A stretch of 64,000 bases of DNA from Isoetes taiwanensis (Eukaryota; Streptophyta; Lycopodiopsida; Isoetales; Isoetaceae). The position numbers were made by a program, and so were the translations under genes. The stretch is taken from positions 60,001-124,000 of the forward strand of contig JAJEKV010000086.1 in assembly GCA_021234155.1 (NCBI GenBank), read 5' to 3'. Of this stretch, positions 22,086-33,868 are shown piece by piece. The notes under the pieces were generated by a model. It did no database searches. It saw only the letters and a list, made by a program, of their open reading frames with translations, and was not told the origin of the DNA. The number at the start of each line of letters is the position of its first letter. Within the stretch, counting starts at the first letter, position 1.

Positions 22086-23730
22086 AATATAGATCGGAAG
22101 AATGCACAAACTGCTGACATTTTAAAGCGGCAAGCAGATCAATTGGTGCAGCTTGAAATGCTTTACAAAGAAGAGCAAGTTTTAAGGAAGAGATACTTCA
22201 ACATGCTGGAAGGTACATATAAAGGATAATATTTGTGAAATAGGCTCAATTAGGTTGCTAATTTCTTTATTTGCCTTAGATATGAAAGGGAAGATTAGAG
22301 TGTATGCACGCCGGAGGCCCCTGGTTGAGAAAGAAAAGGTTGAAAACCAGAAGATGGTTCTTATCAGTCCAGATGAATTCACCTTGGAGCACCCTTGGAA
22401 GGATGACAAGTCAAAACAGCACCAGTTTGATCATGTATTTTTGATGAAGAAGCAAGCCAAGATGCTATATTTGAAAATACAAAGGTGTGCATCTTCTTCA
22501 TATCTCTAATGTATGCATATTTGCATATGTTCAAACTGGATCCGGAAAGACTTTCACTATCTATGGCACTGAAGAAAAACCAGGGCTTACACCAAGAGCA
22601 ACTAAGGAACTTTTTAAAGCGCGATCGGAACAAGTTCTCTTTTTCGTTGAAGGTGCTAGTTGTTTGCACTGTAGAAGCCTATCATTAAGTTGTTTTACCC
22701 AGGCAAATGATTCGAAATGTTTTTTTGGGTGGAACCAGGCCTACATGCTGGAACTTTACAGGATACTTTAGTGGACTTGCTTCTTCTAAAGAATTTTAAA
22801 AGGCAGAAGCTTGAAATCAGAAGCTTGAAATCGGGAAAGATTTGAAGGTAAAAATAGTCCATTTTTATCTGGCATTACTACTTGTTCCCTTTTCCATTAG
22901 TTTAGACGTGTTTTTAATTACAGGACATGGTGGTAGTGGAAAATGCAACTCTTGTGCCAGTGATTACAAGGGCTGACTTAGAAACAATAGTACAGACTGG
23001 AGTTGAAAAGCGGCATACATCTGGGACCCAAATGAATGCAGAAAGTTCTCGCTCACATTTGATACTATCTGTTATAATCGAGAGTACAAACATGCAAACT
23101 CAGTCCGTTGTGAAAGGCAAAGTAAGATTGAAATCTCTAACTAAAAGGAAGAAAGACACATTTCTGCACTTGTAGATTGGTTTTCTTTGGTTTGGAGTTA
23201 ATAAGAATCCCATCAATTGCAGCTGAGTTTTGTGGACTTGGCTGGTTCTGAAAGAATAAAAACAATTAAAGGAGGCCCAAAGTATAAATAAGTCCTTATC
23301 TGCACTTGGGGACGTTATTAGTTCACTAGCCATAGGAGAGCAGCACATACCTTATTGAAATCACAAGCTTACCATGCTTATGAGTGATTCTCTTGGAGGA
23401 AATGCAAAAACGCTCATGTTTGTCAACATATCTCCTGCTTTTGGATGAGACTCACAACTCTCTCTGGTATGTGTTCTTTGCTTTCTTAGTATGAATTCTA
23501 GTGTTAGGTATACTAGACAAATATTGCATGTAGATGCTAATATATTCTGCATTTTCTGAACTTGGGCAGCTATGCAACTCGGGTTAGGTCAATAGCAAAT
23601 GACCTTACAAAGAATATAATGCCAAAAGAAATTGTTTGTTTGGAAGGAACAAGCAGGTAGAAAGGCAGATGATGACGATCTCGAAGAAGTAAAGGATGAG
23701 AAATTTTCGAAAGAAAAATCTGAGTCGTGA
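22086..23730 (+). pseudogene. KCBP/ZWICHEL-type kinesin-14, decayed copy B
   Basis: Same exon order as 4,894-6,544, with the same shared lesions: frameshift before the EEASQ segment, loss of the stretch before YNVCIFAY, deletion after GSER, and TGA before NHKLTML near 23,355. It adds private lesions. There is a 14-base tandem duplication (CAGAAGCTTGAAAT) near 22,803-22,830, and a 20-base deletion near 23,640 removing most of the codons for the RKLVGYW segment of the calmodulin-binding helix. P-loop [20 protein letters not shown] and DLAGSE are still readable. This is the most damaged of the tandem pair, in contrast to the intact CAF1 next to it. Confidence 0.92.
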
Positions 23731-25643
23731 TGGCCAGTTACTCTTATGATATTCTTTTTCCTCATCTACATCTATATGTGAGGTACTTCAAGCTCAAATT
23801 CGTAGGCTCGAAATGAGCTCCTATTGGCTATAAGGATGAGTGGCCAACTAATTGTACATCTAAAACAGGTCGCCAAGTTTCTCTTGGAGCAGCTTACTTG
23901 GAGCTGACCGTGGTGGCAAACTCTATTTTGTATAAAGGAGCTTCAGCATACCATCAATGGAATTTGCGGGGAGTTGTGTTGTGCCAACATAGAAGTGGAA
24001 CTATTATAAATTATTCATTGATTGACAGCACCTAGCTTTGTGCTTACGGGTCCATGAACTTTTGGCACAAGGCATGTGAGTAGAAATACAGTACTATAGG
24101 ATGATATCTTGGCCCTTGTGTGAGTGCTAGCATGATGCCATGATATATTGTATATTTTAAAGCAAGATCATAGCAGAAATGTGAGATGAATACAAATATT
24201 GAATAAAAACAGAGCGAAGTTATTTACTGGTACCTAACTTGGCTGTGTATTTTCTAAGGATTTTGTTGTGGGTTCTACGTTTCTAGTAAATGATTGTTTC
24301 GTCTTTTAAAGCTCTATAATTTTCTTTTACAATGAAACAAAGCAACAGCTTGATTTCCTGCATTTTAGCCGGGCAGCAAAAGAAAGATGTAATGGTCCTT
24401 GGTATGGCATGGGACAAAACACAACGGGGTATAATAGGGCATTAATAATTTGGACGTATCTGGGCAAAACACAACGGGGTATAATAGGGCATTAATAATT
24501 TGGACGTATCTGGGCAAGAATAATTGGAATAGAATTGGCTAAACACGACTAGAAGGGTAATTCAACATGTTATCACGTCATGGAACTGGCTAAGTATGAA
24601 ATAACAAGGGGGGTGATTGATTTTGAGGCATTTGTGATTTATCTTTGGGTTTGTTGAATCTCATTATTCCCATAAGCTACGACTTTGCATAAACATTAAA
24701 ATTCCGTCCGTCGTCATCATCTATAGATAGTTCATTCTTGGCAATTTTGTACAATATTTTTATGGGAAAAGAAGGGCAACACGAAAAATGGCACTGGTAC
24801 CAATGTAACATAGCCCTTTATTGCTTTGTTTGGTATGTACTTTCCTTTGGCCCTACCATGTACTTCAAGAAATAATATAACACAATAAATGGTCACATTT
24901 TTTGTTTGTTTTTGCTACTTTTTTGACAATTAACGATCACTACAATCCTTTCCACAGAGTGCGTTCGAGATGCATATCCAAGGCAAGATAAAGCGACGGA
25001 AACATTGGCTGTTAATTTGGAGCAAACACATGTCACATCAACATATCTAACTACAAGGATATCATTGCGCATCAATTTTTCTAACTACAAGGATATCGTT
25101 GTGGAAAATGCGCTTGCCAATATGTGTATGCATGCAAGCACTATGATAGGGGGATATGTACATATTGCATGAAAACACTATAATAGGGGGATATGTACAG
25201 ATTGCAGATGGCAAGGAAGCTCTGTTCATGTTTGCGAGAATGTAACAAGCATTTGTGCATTCTAATTTGTAACCTTCGTTAGCTTACTAAATGAATGTGG
25301 CCTTGTAGCAGCATTGGGGATGGACCTAATAATGAAACCTTTATTATCTTTGGGAAATGTGGCCTTGTAGCAGCTTTGGGGAATGTGGCCTTGTAGTAGA
25401 TTTGGGGCATGGAAGATTGGTCTATGTTTGTTTTTTGTTAAGAATATATGGTGGGATGACCATCGATACACCTCTATGCATGCACAAGTTTTTTGCCTTC
25501 AGATTTAAATGTATGCTCGATGAAAAGCCCAGCAACGCTCGGCAATTTTTCCAGTCATCAAATAATATTGGAACAAATAATATATTATTGCGGTGTTGTT
25601 GCATTGTACATGACATTGATATAAGAAACTTTATTACAAATTA
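23731..25643. repeat. S block, copy B, truncated by the H3-cassette junction
   Basis: Nearly identical to 6,545-8,395. It ends at 25,643 after TTTATTACAAATTA, where the sequence changes abruptly to part of ORF C of the histone H3 cassette. The continuing part of S (A coordinates 8,414 onward) reappears inverted at 47,920-48,092. Confidence 0.85.
24421..24520. repeat. 50-bp tandem duplication private to copy B
   Basis: The unit ACAACGGGGTATAATAGGGC ... GGGCAAAAC/GAA occurs twice head to tail; copies A and the inverted copy have one. Confidence 0.9.
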
Positions 25644-25970
25644 CCATGTTCTTGGAGAAAAACAAGACCTCACCTTGCCGGAAGGCTGAAAGGAAGAATC
25701 GGGTCAAGTGGTTGCCCATTGCCCTAATTTGCGGATCCCTGGAGGTCTCTGCTTCTTTTTCCAAGTTAACAGGTATCTTCTCCTCTTCTGCTTCTTCTTT
25801 GTCATCTCGAAGACTCATCTTGGTATCCCAGAGGTCTTCTTCCGCTTGATCCACCTCTCCCATAGTGATCTGTAATGGCTGAACTACAGGAGGAGGGCGC
25901 ATGTGAGCCGCAAACTGCTCCTCAGGAGGCTGGGGTGCATCAGTCAATAAAAACTGCTGGAGAGACAAAA
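25644..25970 (-). pseudogene. ORF C of the H3 cassette, internal fragment
   Basis: Codes for the part of ORF C from QFLLTDAPQPPEEQ through NLEKEAETSRDPQIRAMGNH to RQGEVLFF, then leaves the cassette at the junction with S block. Upstream (higher coordinates) it is joined to a different, gag-like leader at 25,975. The first 210 bases repeat at 28,160-28,376. Function of ORF C unknown; see 52,581-53,971. Confidence 0.8.
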
Positions 25971-26130
25971 GCGTTATACGCCCTTATTTTTTCGAGAAAA
26001 ACACTCAATCCGACAGCAGCGTCCCTTTGACTTTTTCGCCTTGTTGTCGCCATTTTGACCTCGGGTAACGTGCCCCTAGGGTACTTGGGAGATGCCCGAT
26101 CCATTGGAACCATTTTCGCCTTCATCCGAG
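25971..26130 (-). pseudogene. Gag-leader-like fragment after a primer-binding site
   Basis: Short basic open frame (MKAKMVPMDRASPKYPRG and KMATTRRKSQRDAAVG) about 200 bases downstream, on the minus strand, of the PBS at 26,330-26,347. That is where an LTR-retrotransposon gag normally begins. It is cut off by fusion to the ORF C fragment. The assignment rests on position; no gag domain is recognisable. Confidence 0.45.
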
Positions 26131-26329
26131 CTACCTACAAAAAGTTATGATATTCCGAATCTTGGGTCCTCCAGTCGCCCTAAACTTCTTAAAAACTTAC
26201 AATCTATTACATCAACATAGCACAAAACCAAACATCAAAGAGCTAACAATCACACTAGCTTAAACTCCCACCTAACTACCGAACTAGCGAGTTAGGGTTT
26301 GGTCAGTGCTATGATTTCGGGCAACCGAA

Positions 26330-26347
26330 ATCACGGCTGTGATACCA
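26330..26347 (-). promoter_or_regulatory. Primer-binding site, initiator tRNA-Met type
   Basis: On the minus strand it reads TGGTATCACAGCC, one mismatch from the common plant PBS TGGTATCAGAGCC, one base after the LTR end CGTCACA. This fixes the orientation and the 3' edge of the LTR at 26,349-27,933. Confidence 0.8.
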
Positions 26348-26348
26348 C

Positions 26349-27933
26349 TGTGACGCTCCCAGAATATATACGACGCTCGGGCGTATACATACGGGGACTT
26401 CCCCCTCCCATGTCAACCATCTCGCCATGAGCAGGGCCCTCCTTCTAACTCGGGCCATCTATGGAAAGATGCTCGAGTGAAGGACACAGAGGGGTCATTC
26501 GGCCCACGCCTTCGATGGGGCTCCTATGTCGCGGAAGCGTGAATACAAGGTTAGCATACAGCATAATCATATCATAAATACCACCATGAAGGGTGGCACA
26601 TCCATCCAACTGATAATAACAGAGAAGATACATTTAATACTAGAGAAAACACCCCAAACCCATGGTTCTACCCCGGCTCAGACTCCAGTGAGGATCGACT
26701 GACGGCTAGGTCTCAAGAGATCAGCAGACCGAATCTTGGCATGGTGTTGGCTGGCATAGAACATCGGCTAGGGTTGTCCACTCCATCTGCCCCTCCTGTG
26801 CACACTTTGCAGATGAGTCGAATCATGCTATGACATCACTATAGCCTTCCGGAGACGCAGACTCAAGATATCACCCTTCGAGCCTACTCCAGGTTTCATG
26901 AAGACCTGGTCCGATGAGGCAGGTCAGGGAAGTGTCCCCTTCCAGGATCACAGCGGTTCCATGGGTGAGCTAGAGAATATGTGCCGCATCAGCGACCCCC
27001 GCATCCGTACCCGACCTACTCCCCTAACTTTATCTTCAAAGTACAGGATGCCCTATACGGGTCACACCTCTACACCCAGGGAGTGTCAGACCCATACTCG
27101 GCCCTCTACGTGACCGGCTATCAGGCCTAGCCCACTGTAGGAGTCCCAGGAGCCTTTTATGTTCTTGCAAGACCCCACCCCCACTTCACCACTGCGTCCC
27201 TTCTCTGGTGCTAAGCAATTCCATAGCATCCACGACTCGGTGGTCTCTTGTGCACAGGCCGCACTAGTTGGGAGTTAAGGAAACTACTAGGAGCATGCTA
27301 AGAACATGAGGCACAGAGGTCTCTACCCCCCTTTAATCCCTGACAGAGATACTATCATAGATTCATCCATCCATCCATAACAAAGCATAATCCATAATTG
27401 AAATATAATCCTAAGTATCAAAGAAGGGTTAATCCTAACAAAGATAACCAGAGAAGACTAACTGAGGCGCTATCCTACAAATCTCAAGCTTGACTACCCA
27501 CTAACCCGAGTTTCTGCTAGAACCGTTATCATGGGGCACCTCCATCTTTCAGCAACTTGGGTGTTCAGCAATAACTTCAGCAACTTGGGTGTTCAGCAAC
27601 AACTTGGGCGCTCAACAGCTGCTCCTCCTGGTTCGATTTTGGGGCCAAAATGGGGTAGGGATCCAATTTGATGCCCCAAGTTAGCATTCTCATGCTGGCC
27701 AATCGAATTTGGCCAGGTGGCACCTTCCTAATTAATCAATTATCTTAATTGAGTTAATTTGACAATGCTTCCTTAATTATAGGTAATTAACCTTTAATAA
27801 TTAATTTAGCATAGCTAAATTAATCCCTTTTAGGTCAACTCCCTAGGTTAAAATACCCCATGGTGGCGTATCTTTACTGCGTGACGTGTTAGTATATTTA
27901 TACGTATACCGTATAAATACTTGGAACGTCACA
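26349..27933 (-). mobile_element. LTR of an LTR retrotransposon (5' LTR, about 1,585 bp)
   Basis: Bounded by the inverted ends TGTGACG (26,349) and CGTCACA (27,933), with a PBS one base inside. Contains a 27,560-27,610 short repeat around CAGCAACTTGGGTGTTCAG and an AT-rich palindromic stretch at 27,725-27,815. No second copy of this LTR lies in the window, so the rest of the element is missing. The element's leader is fused to part of the H3 cassette. Confidence 0.75.
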
Positions 27934-28120
27934 TTAAAGGCAAAGGCCAAGTGTCCACGTCAGGAGCCAAGGCCACACCAATTAAGAAGAAGAGACCAAG
28001 AGAATCCACGGCATAGAGTAAGCCACGACGCGTCAGTCTTTAATGTCAGGAATCATGGTAATTATAATTCCAGATATTATGGTAGCCATTAGGGATTTTT
28101 TGAGATCATAAAAGGGCCTT
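27934..28120. other. Short spacer between LTR and ORF C
   Basis: No feature recognised; it joins the LTR edge to the truncated 3' side of ORF C copy 1. Confidence 0.5.
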
Positions 28121-29143
28121 CTAAGAACTGCTGACTAAGCTAACAGGTATCTTCTCCTCTTCTTTTTCCAAGTTAACAGGTATCTTCTCCTCTTCTGCTT
28201 CTTCTTTGTCATCTCGAAGACTCATCTTGGTATCCCAGAGGTCTTCTTCCTCTTGATCCACCTCTCCCATAGTGATCTGTAATGGCTGAACTATAGGAGG
28301 AGGGCACATGTGAGCCGCAAACTGCTCCTCAGGAGGCTGGGGTGCATCAGTCAATAAAAACTGCCGGAGAGACAAAAGGGTCTCAACGGGCTCTAACTCT
28401 TCCGGCTGGAACACTAACAAGTTCTGGACTTGTGGCGGATGCTCAACAGGTGTTGTAAAGTCGAGGAAGTCATCCTGGCAGTACTCCGCAAGATCATAGA
28501 GGACCTCTATCTTGCGGCGACCCCGCATATCAGCAATGACGCGGTAGGCCCACATAATGTCCTCTAGAGTTAGGTACTCTTGGTTGTTCAAGAGTACGGT
28601 AGGAAGGAGGTTTAGCCCTTCGAGTTTGAGGGCTTTGTCTCTCGCTGCCGGTGCCTCGGTGGCTAACTCCTTCCACCGTGCAAAGTCCTGCTCGTCGACG
28701 ACTTCATCGTCTTCCGGGTCAGGAGGAACTGGTGTAGAAGAATGCTCGGCAGCTATCTGCTCATCTTCAATATACTGGTCCATGATGATGGCCAGTGCAA
28801 ATCGGGCCTCAAAATAGACTTCCCGATCTATAATAACGATGGGGAGGTCGGTTCCTCTTCTCTTTATGCTCTTGATGACATTCCGGGCATGATCATCACC
28901 TCCTAACATCTCGAGCAAGGTGTGGAAGTCGAGGTAGAGCTGTGAGTCGTCTTCATTGTAGACACAAGCAGGCACGATCTCCTCACAGTAGAATTGAAGG
29001 AAGGCGGCGTAGTCGGGGTGCGCTTGCATGTTGTGGATGAGGTCCACTTGCTGGAGCAGATGAGGATGAAGAAGATCAAAGGGGACCGCGGGGTCCCAGT
29101 GTTCTCCATCCCGGTACCACTGCTCTAGAGTTGGGCGAGCCAT
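28121..29143 (-). pseudogene. ORF C of the H3 cassette, copy 1 (3'-truncated)
   Basis: Open from ATG at 29,143 (MARPTLEQWYRDGEHW) for about 330 codons to EEEKIPVNLEKE, where a 27-base duplication and a breakpoint end it with a foreign stop. Unlike copy 2 it has no internal frameshift over this part. The protein is acidic, with PPDPEDDEVVDEQDF near the middle and a Glu-rich end, and no domain that I recognise. It lies 270 bases downstream of the H3-domain frame on the same strand. It is an unknown member of the cassette and could be structural (gag-like) or a captured host gene. Confidence 0.8.
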
Positions 29144-29410
29144 GAGGGAGAAGGCGCAAGGAGGAGGAGACAAACTCTAAAAGCAAAAACGAAAATGAAA
29201 CCCTAATGGGCTAAAAGTGACTTTATACTTTTCGGCACGCTTTCCTAGGTTAGAAAGAAAAAAAAAGAAATTTATTATTTACTTAATAATTTAGACTTAA
29301 ATATACACCAAGTGGCGGAAGGGGACACTTTTAAATTTACAGCTTCAAAAAAATATTTTACATAGATAGATCCACAAAAATTTTACAACAAAACAAAGAA
29401 GTTCCCATAG
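29144..29410 (-). promoter_or_regulatory. Spacer with telo-box and TATA-like sequence upstream of ORF C, copy 1
   Basis: Reading toward ORF C, the spacer holds TATATTTAAG (29,297-29,306), a poly-pyrimidine run, then a telo-box at 29,198-29,206 (AAACCCTAA on the plus strand), and TTTTGCTTTTAG just before the ATG. The last could also be a 3' splice site. Telo-boxes are common in 5' leaders of plant growth-related genes. Copy 2 at 53,972-54,254 keeps the same elements, so ORF C probably had its own promoter. This is inference. Confidence 0.55.
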
Positions 29411-29980
29411 TCACCGAAACTCCCCTCGGATCCTTCTTGCGAGCTGGATATCTTTGGGCATTATGGTAACCCTCTTTGCATGGATGGCGCAGAGGTTGGC
29501 GTCACTCAAAATCTCAATGAGGTAAGCCTCGGCAGCCTCCTGGAGTGCGAGGATAGCAAAAGCCTGAAACCTCAGGTCGGTCTTGAATTCTTGGGCAATT
29601 TCCCGGACAAACCGCTGAAAGGGTAGCCGACGAATCAATGGCTCAGTAGTCTTCTGATACTTACGTATCTCGCGAAGAGCGACTGTGCCCGGTCGAAATC
29701 TATGGGGCTTCCTCGGCTTGACGGTTGCCTTAAGCAATGGTATTGATTTCCCGCCGGTCGTCGGATGTTTTGCCTGCTGAACAATCTGCTCCCGTCGCTG
29801 AGCCGATGTTTTCTTCCCGATTTGGGCATCCTTCTGCAGCCTGGTCTTATAGCCGACGCCTCCCCGTATGGGCTTCGTGTGCTTCCTCTTCCGATTACCC
29901 CACCGCTCCTCCTTATCCGGGACAACAGCATTCTGATCTCCTTCTTGACTCACATGTTGATCCTCTTGCTGCTCAAGATT
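29411..29980 (-). pseudogene. Histone H3 domain frame of the cassette, copy 1
   Basis: The frame ends in a complete H3 fold: [20 protein letters not shown] (alpha N), [14 protein letters not shown] (alpha 1), FKTDLRFQ (loop 1), [13 protein letters not shown] (alpha 2), [20 protein letters not shown] (loop 2 and alpha 3), RRIRGEFR then stop. Ahead is a short tail with [10 protein letters not shown], a worn version of the K-STGGK-AP region, and a basic linker ([12 protein letters not shown]). No ATG opens it: the frame enters from upstream, where a small rearrangement near 29,975-30,000 breaks it relative to copy 2. Loop 1 has the canonical H3 length, so it is not a CENH3. It lies in the same order as copy 2, between ORF A remnants and ORF C. 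Confidence 0.88.
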
Positions 29981-30049
29981 CTCGATCCCCGGGCCGGTGT
30001 TCGGGCATCCTCCTCTGCTTTACGGAGCCTCTCTCTCTCAGCATCCCGT

Positions 30050-30257
30050 GCTTCCTTGTCCTGGCGCACTTGTATTCGCCTGCAATCTCCGTATGGTACC
30101 GGGCCGGGTGAGCTCACATGTCAGCTTGCACAAGGTCCATGCGGTCCTGGATGAAGCTAGGTGGAACATTCTCGAAGACAAAGCTATATAGTTCTTCGTT
30201 CCAAAAGAAAGGGGGAAGATTGTAATGGTCCCTGTACATAAGCACATGGCCTTTACC
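30050..30257 (-). pseudogene. ORF A of the H3 cassette, truncated copy 1
   Basis: Matches the last 45 codons or so of ORF A (YRDHYNLPPFFWNEELYSF region) and the linker to the H3 frame, including the same ATG-TGA at the end (near 30,118). It is cut at 30,257, where inverted S-block sequence begins. Confidence 0.75.
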
Positions 30258-31577
30258 GTACTATCAATCTATTTATTATAATAATTGAATTACTTGTAAG
30301 GTGTTTGATCTCAGGAATTAATATCCCGGTAGGATTACAGTTAGTTATAGTGGTGAACACTTCAATGGATGGCAGTGGTTGATATTATGAACACTAGGAT
30401 AGTTAGCAATTAGAACTATTCCCGTATATGCTTGAGAGGCTTACTGAGGTTTCACATTAATGCCACCTAAATCTGTTCCTTAAATTAGATATCATTGATG
30501 TGTAAGGAAGCTGTATTGCTCAAAAGCTCTGGATAGATGAGTTTGAATGGAGGTTTAACATTGATGATCTTATGTGTTCTCTCACTATTCTATTATTAGA
30601 AACGCATTTCTAGGTGTCTTCATTTGCGCTGATGGTTGAGATGATGCCACATAAGCAGAATGTGATTGATCGAAGGTTAAAACTGTGAGATAAGGGATGT
30701 GCGAGTAAGGGATCATTATCGGATAATAATAACTAGTCAAAAGCACGTTTAATTACTTCTTACAGAAATTACATGTTTTGATGATTCTTTTGCTTTTGGA
30801 ATTTGTAATAAAGTTTCTTATATCAATGACATATACAATGCAACAACATCGCAATAATATATTATCTGTTCCAATATTATTTGATGACTAAAAAAATTGT
30901 CGAGCGTTGCTAGGCTTTTCATCGAGCATACATTTAAATCTAAAGGCAAAAAACTTGTGCACGCACTGAGTGTATCGATGGTCATCCCACCATATACATA
31001 GCTTAACAAAAAACAAACATAGATCAATCTTCCATGCCCCAAATCTACTACAAGGCCACATTCCTCAAAGTTGCTACAAGGCCACATTTCCCAAAGCTAA
31101 TAAAGGTTTCATTATTAGGTCCATCCACAATGCTGCTACAAGGCCACATTCATTTAGTAAGCTAACAAAGGTTACAAATTAGAATGCACAAATGCTTGTT
31201 ACATTCTCACAAACATGACCAGAGCTTCCTTGCCATCTGCAATCTGTACATATCCCCCTATTGTAGTGTTTTCATGCAATATGTACATATCCCCCTATCA
31301 TAGTGCTTGCATGCATACACATATTCGCAAGCGCATTTTCCACAACGATATCCTTGTAGTTAGAAAAATTGACGCGCAATGATATCCTTGTAGTTAGATA
31401 TGTTGATGTGACATGTGTTTGCTCCAAATCAACAGCCAATGTTTGCGTCGCTTTATCTTGCCTTGGATATCTATCTCGAACGCACTATGTGGAAAAGATT
31501 GTTGTGATCGTTAATTGTCAAAAAAGTAGCAAAAACAAACAAAAAATGTGACCATTTATTGTGTTATATTATTTCTT
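30258..31577. repeat. S block, inverted copy, left part
   Basis: Reverse complement of 7,615-9,040. Starts at the junction with ORF A and ends in the TTGTGTTATATTATTTCTT target site of the LINE. It is part of the third, inverted copy of the duplicated unit. Confidence 0.85.
31559..31577. repeat. LINE target-site duplication, left
   Basis: TTGTGTTATATTATTTCTT, repeated at 33,934-33,952. The uninterrupted site is seen once in copy A near 7,613-7,635 (reverse complement). Confidence 0.92.
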
Positions 31578-31845
31578 TTTTTTTTTTGTTGAAGGACGTC
31601 AGACTTTATTCAATCAAAGAGTCAAATACAAGTATAAATGCAGAGACAGGAATAAAATCTCAGCGGATAAGCGGAGACCCACCGAGTGAAGCAACCTGCC
31701 TAAGCATAAGAGTGCACATCCAAATACTCCTCAAAAATCAATCGCCTCTTGCGAGGGGCAAGTGAAGAACAATGATACGACTTTACAATGTAACCTTGAG
31801 CTTCTTGGAGAACACGATTATCTGCCACATCCAGACCTTTGAAGA

Positions 31846-32076
31846 TTACCAATCTTCGTCTTTTCCAGATAGTCCAAAGCAACCATCCTGGCCGCTAGAT
31901 GAAAAGCCCGCCTTGTAACTCTGTCCCGTGTACTTGGGTAAATTGCCAAAAGCGCTTGTTGACTTGTTAGTGAAACCTGAAAAAAGGGAAAACAACCAGT
32001 CCCATACACGTCTAAGGTGTTCACACATGAAAAAGCAATGCTCAATGGTCTCGGATCCATGCTTGCATACCGACAC
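31846..32076 (-). pseudogene. LINE zf-RVT zinc-binding segment
   Basis: Reads VCKHGSETIEHCFFMCEHLRRVW, split by frame differences around it. The spacing of Cys, His and Cys, with the C-x-x-x-R-R-V-W ending, is the plant zf-RVT signature found at the C-terminal end of L1-type ORF2. Confidence 0.8.
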
Positions 32077-33329
32077 CGATTTGATATTCTAGGGTTAAAC
32101 TTATGGACAAGCACATTAACCCGCAGACACCTATGAAGAATCGCCACCAAAGAACGCCACTTTAGGATGAAGTAGCTTGTCCCATGCCCAAGACCACACC
32201 TTCCGCCATTGAAGAGGAGGAAGTTGAAGAGACCACTTATTAGATCGAGGAAGAATATCGATTATCAAGCAACAACCGATACATAGAGTTCACAAGTTTG
32301 CACTCCTTAATTTCTTCATGACAAACCCATACCAAAATATCTTCTTGGTGTGGCGAGAATAGGCTGTGAAAATCAGCAACTTTTTGCCAAAGAACTCTAT
32401 CCCATCGCCCCAATAGAAACTTTAACCGAAAAGCCTCCCATGTCGCTAACAATCGGCCTCGAGTCATACCATGTTGCAATAGTTAAGATTCCAGCACTTT
32501 TCCAACGTCTTTGAGTCAATGGGTGCATCAGAAAGCAAAGTGGTTGATTGTCTACCGAGGGATCCACCAACAAGGTGCGATCAATCGCATACAAGCGCTT
32601 GGACTGATGTGAAATAAAGTTTTGACTATGTGCCGAATCTAACAATCCCTTTAAGAATGGAGAAGCATTATGATAAGGCCGCAACTCATAAAATAAACTC
32701 CATGGAAGAACAGGTTTGAGTGTGACTTTACCAAAAGGGATACTGATGAGGTAAGAGCACATGCAATAAGCCGTAACCCGTGAGAATCATCCTTACCCTC
32801 GAAGAAGCCAAATGAATTTTGAGATCATAACCTTACTCAGCAAATGGAAATCATCATGCCCAAACCTCCAATGGACTTAGGTTTTATACACTTAGACCAT
32901 GCAACCTTCACCACCACCCTGCTTCATTTCCACCCGGATAAAGTTTCTAACAACACCCACAATCTCCAAAACTTTGAGTGGGAAGCAAGAATGGCGTAAG
33001 CCATATAGACATGTGTGTTGCTTAAGACATGCTTAGCAACCTGTTACCCTTCCGGGCATAGATAGCTTAGCCGTATCCCACCAAAAAAGGTGCCTCCGCA
33101 ACCCTCGATTATAACATCCCAAGCATCGGTTGAAACATGAATACCCATGGGATACCAAGAAGCTTGGTTGCCTTCCCATGAGGCAACACCTTCCGTGGGT
33201 AAGCAAGAACACATGGTGGGACTTCATCATCTAGACTCCACAAAGCGTAACACTTTTGCCAACCCACCAAAACTCCAGGAGGCTAAGGAAAATGTGTCAA
33301 GCGTAAGCTTTGCATTTTGGAGATTATCG

Positions 33330-33868
33330 AAGATCCGCTTTCAAAAATAGAAAGGTATCATCTCATCTTAATTAATAATTTCTTGATAGCCATTTTCCAT
33401 AGGAAGAACCCCGATCACATCATCCTCAAGAAGACTAGAAAATAATTGTGAAAGCACCTCTGCCACTATTGTAAAAGCAATGGAGCCAAGGGGCAACCTT
33501 GACGAACTCCTCTACCAACAGAAAGACAACGAGAGGGCTCTCCCCGGAAAGAGTATAGATCTTGCTGAAGTATGCAACTTCATGACATCTCTTGTGAATG
33601 GGATACCAAACCCTAAAGCCAATAAACACTTCTCTAAAAAACCCCAATCCACACTGTCATATGCCTTGGCAAAGTCAAGTTTGAGATACACAATACGATG
33701 GGCCTTTAGCCTTGCCCAATACATACCTTCATAGGCCGCTGCAACATTATCAAGAATACACCTTCCAGGCAAGAACCCAGTTTGGGTGGACGAAATTGAC
33801 TCAGCAAGAACAACACACAACTTCTCTGCTAGAGCTTTCGCAAAAATCTTATACACTGTAGAAAGCAA
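33330..33868 (-). pseudogene. LINE reverse transcriptase segment
   Basis: Reads YKIFAKALAEKL, TGFLPGRCILDN, VYLKLDFAKAYDSVDW (first catalytic Asp), then GRGVRQGCPLAP in a shifted frame, and DDTFLF near 33,350 as the remains of the A/F-x-D-D box. This is the non-LTR RT order of motifs. Two or more frameshifts separate them, so no active enzyme. Confidence 0.88.
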
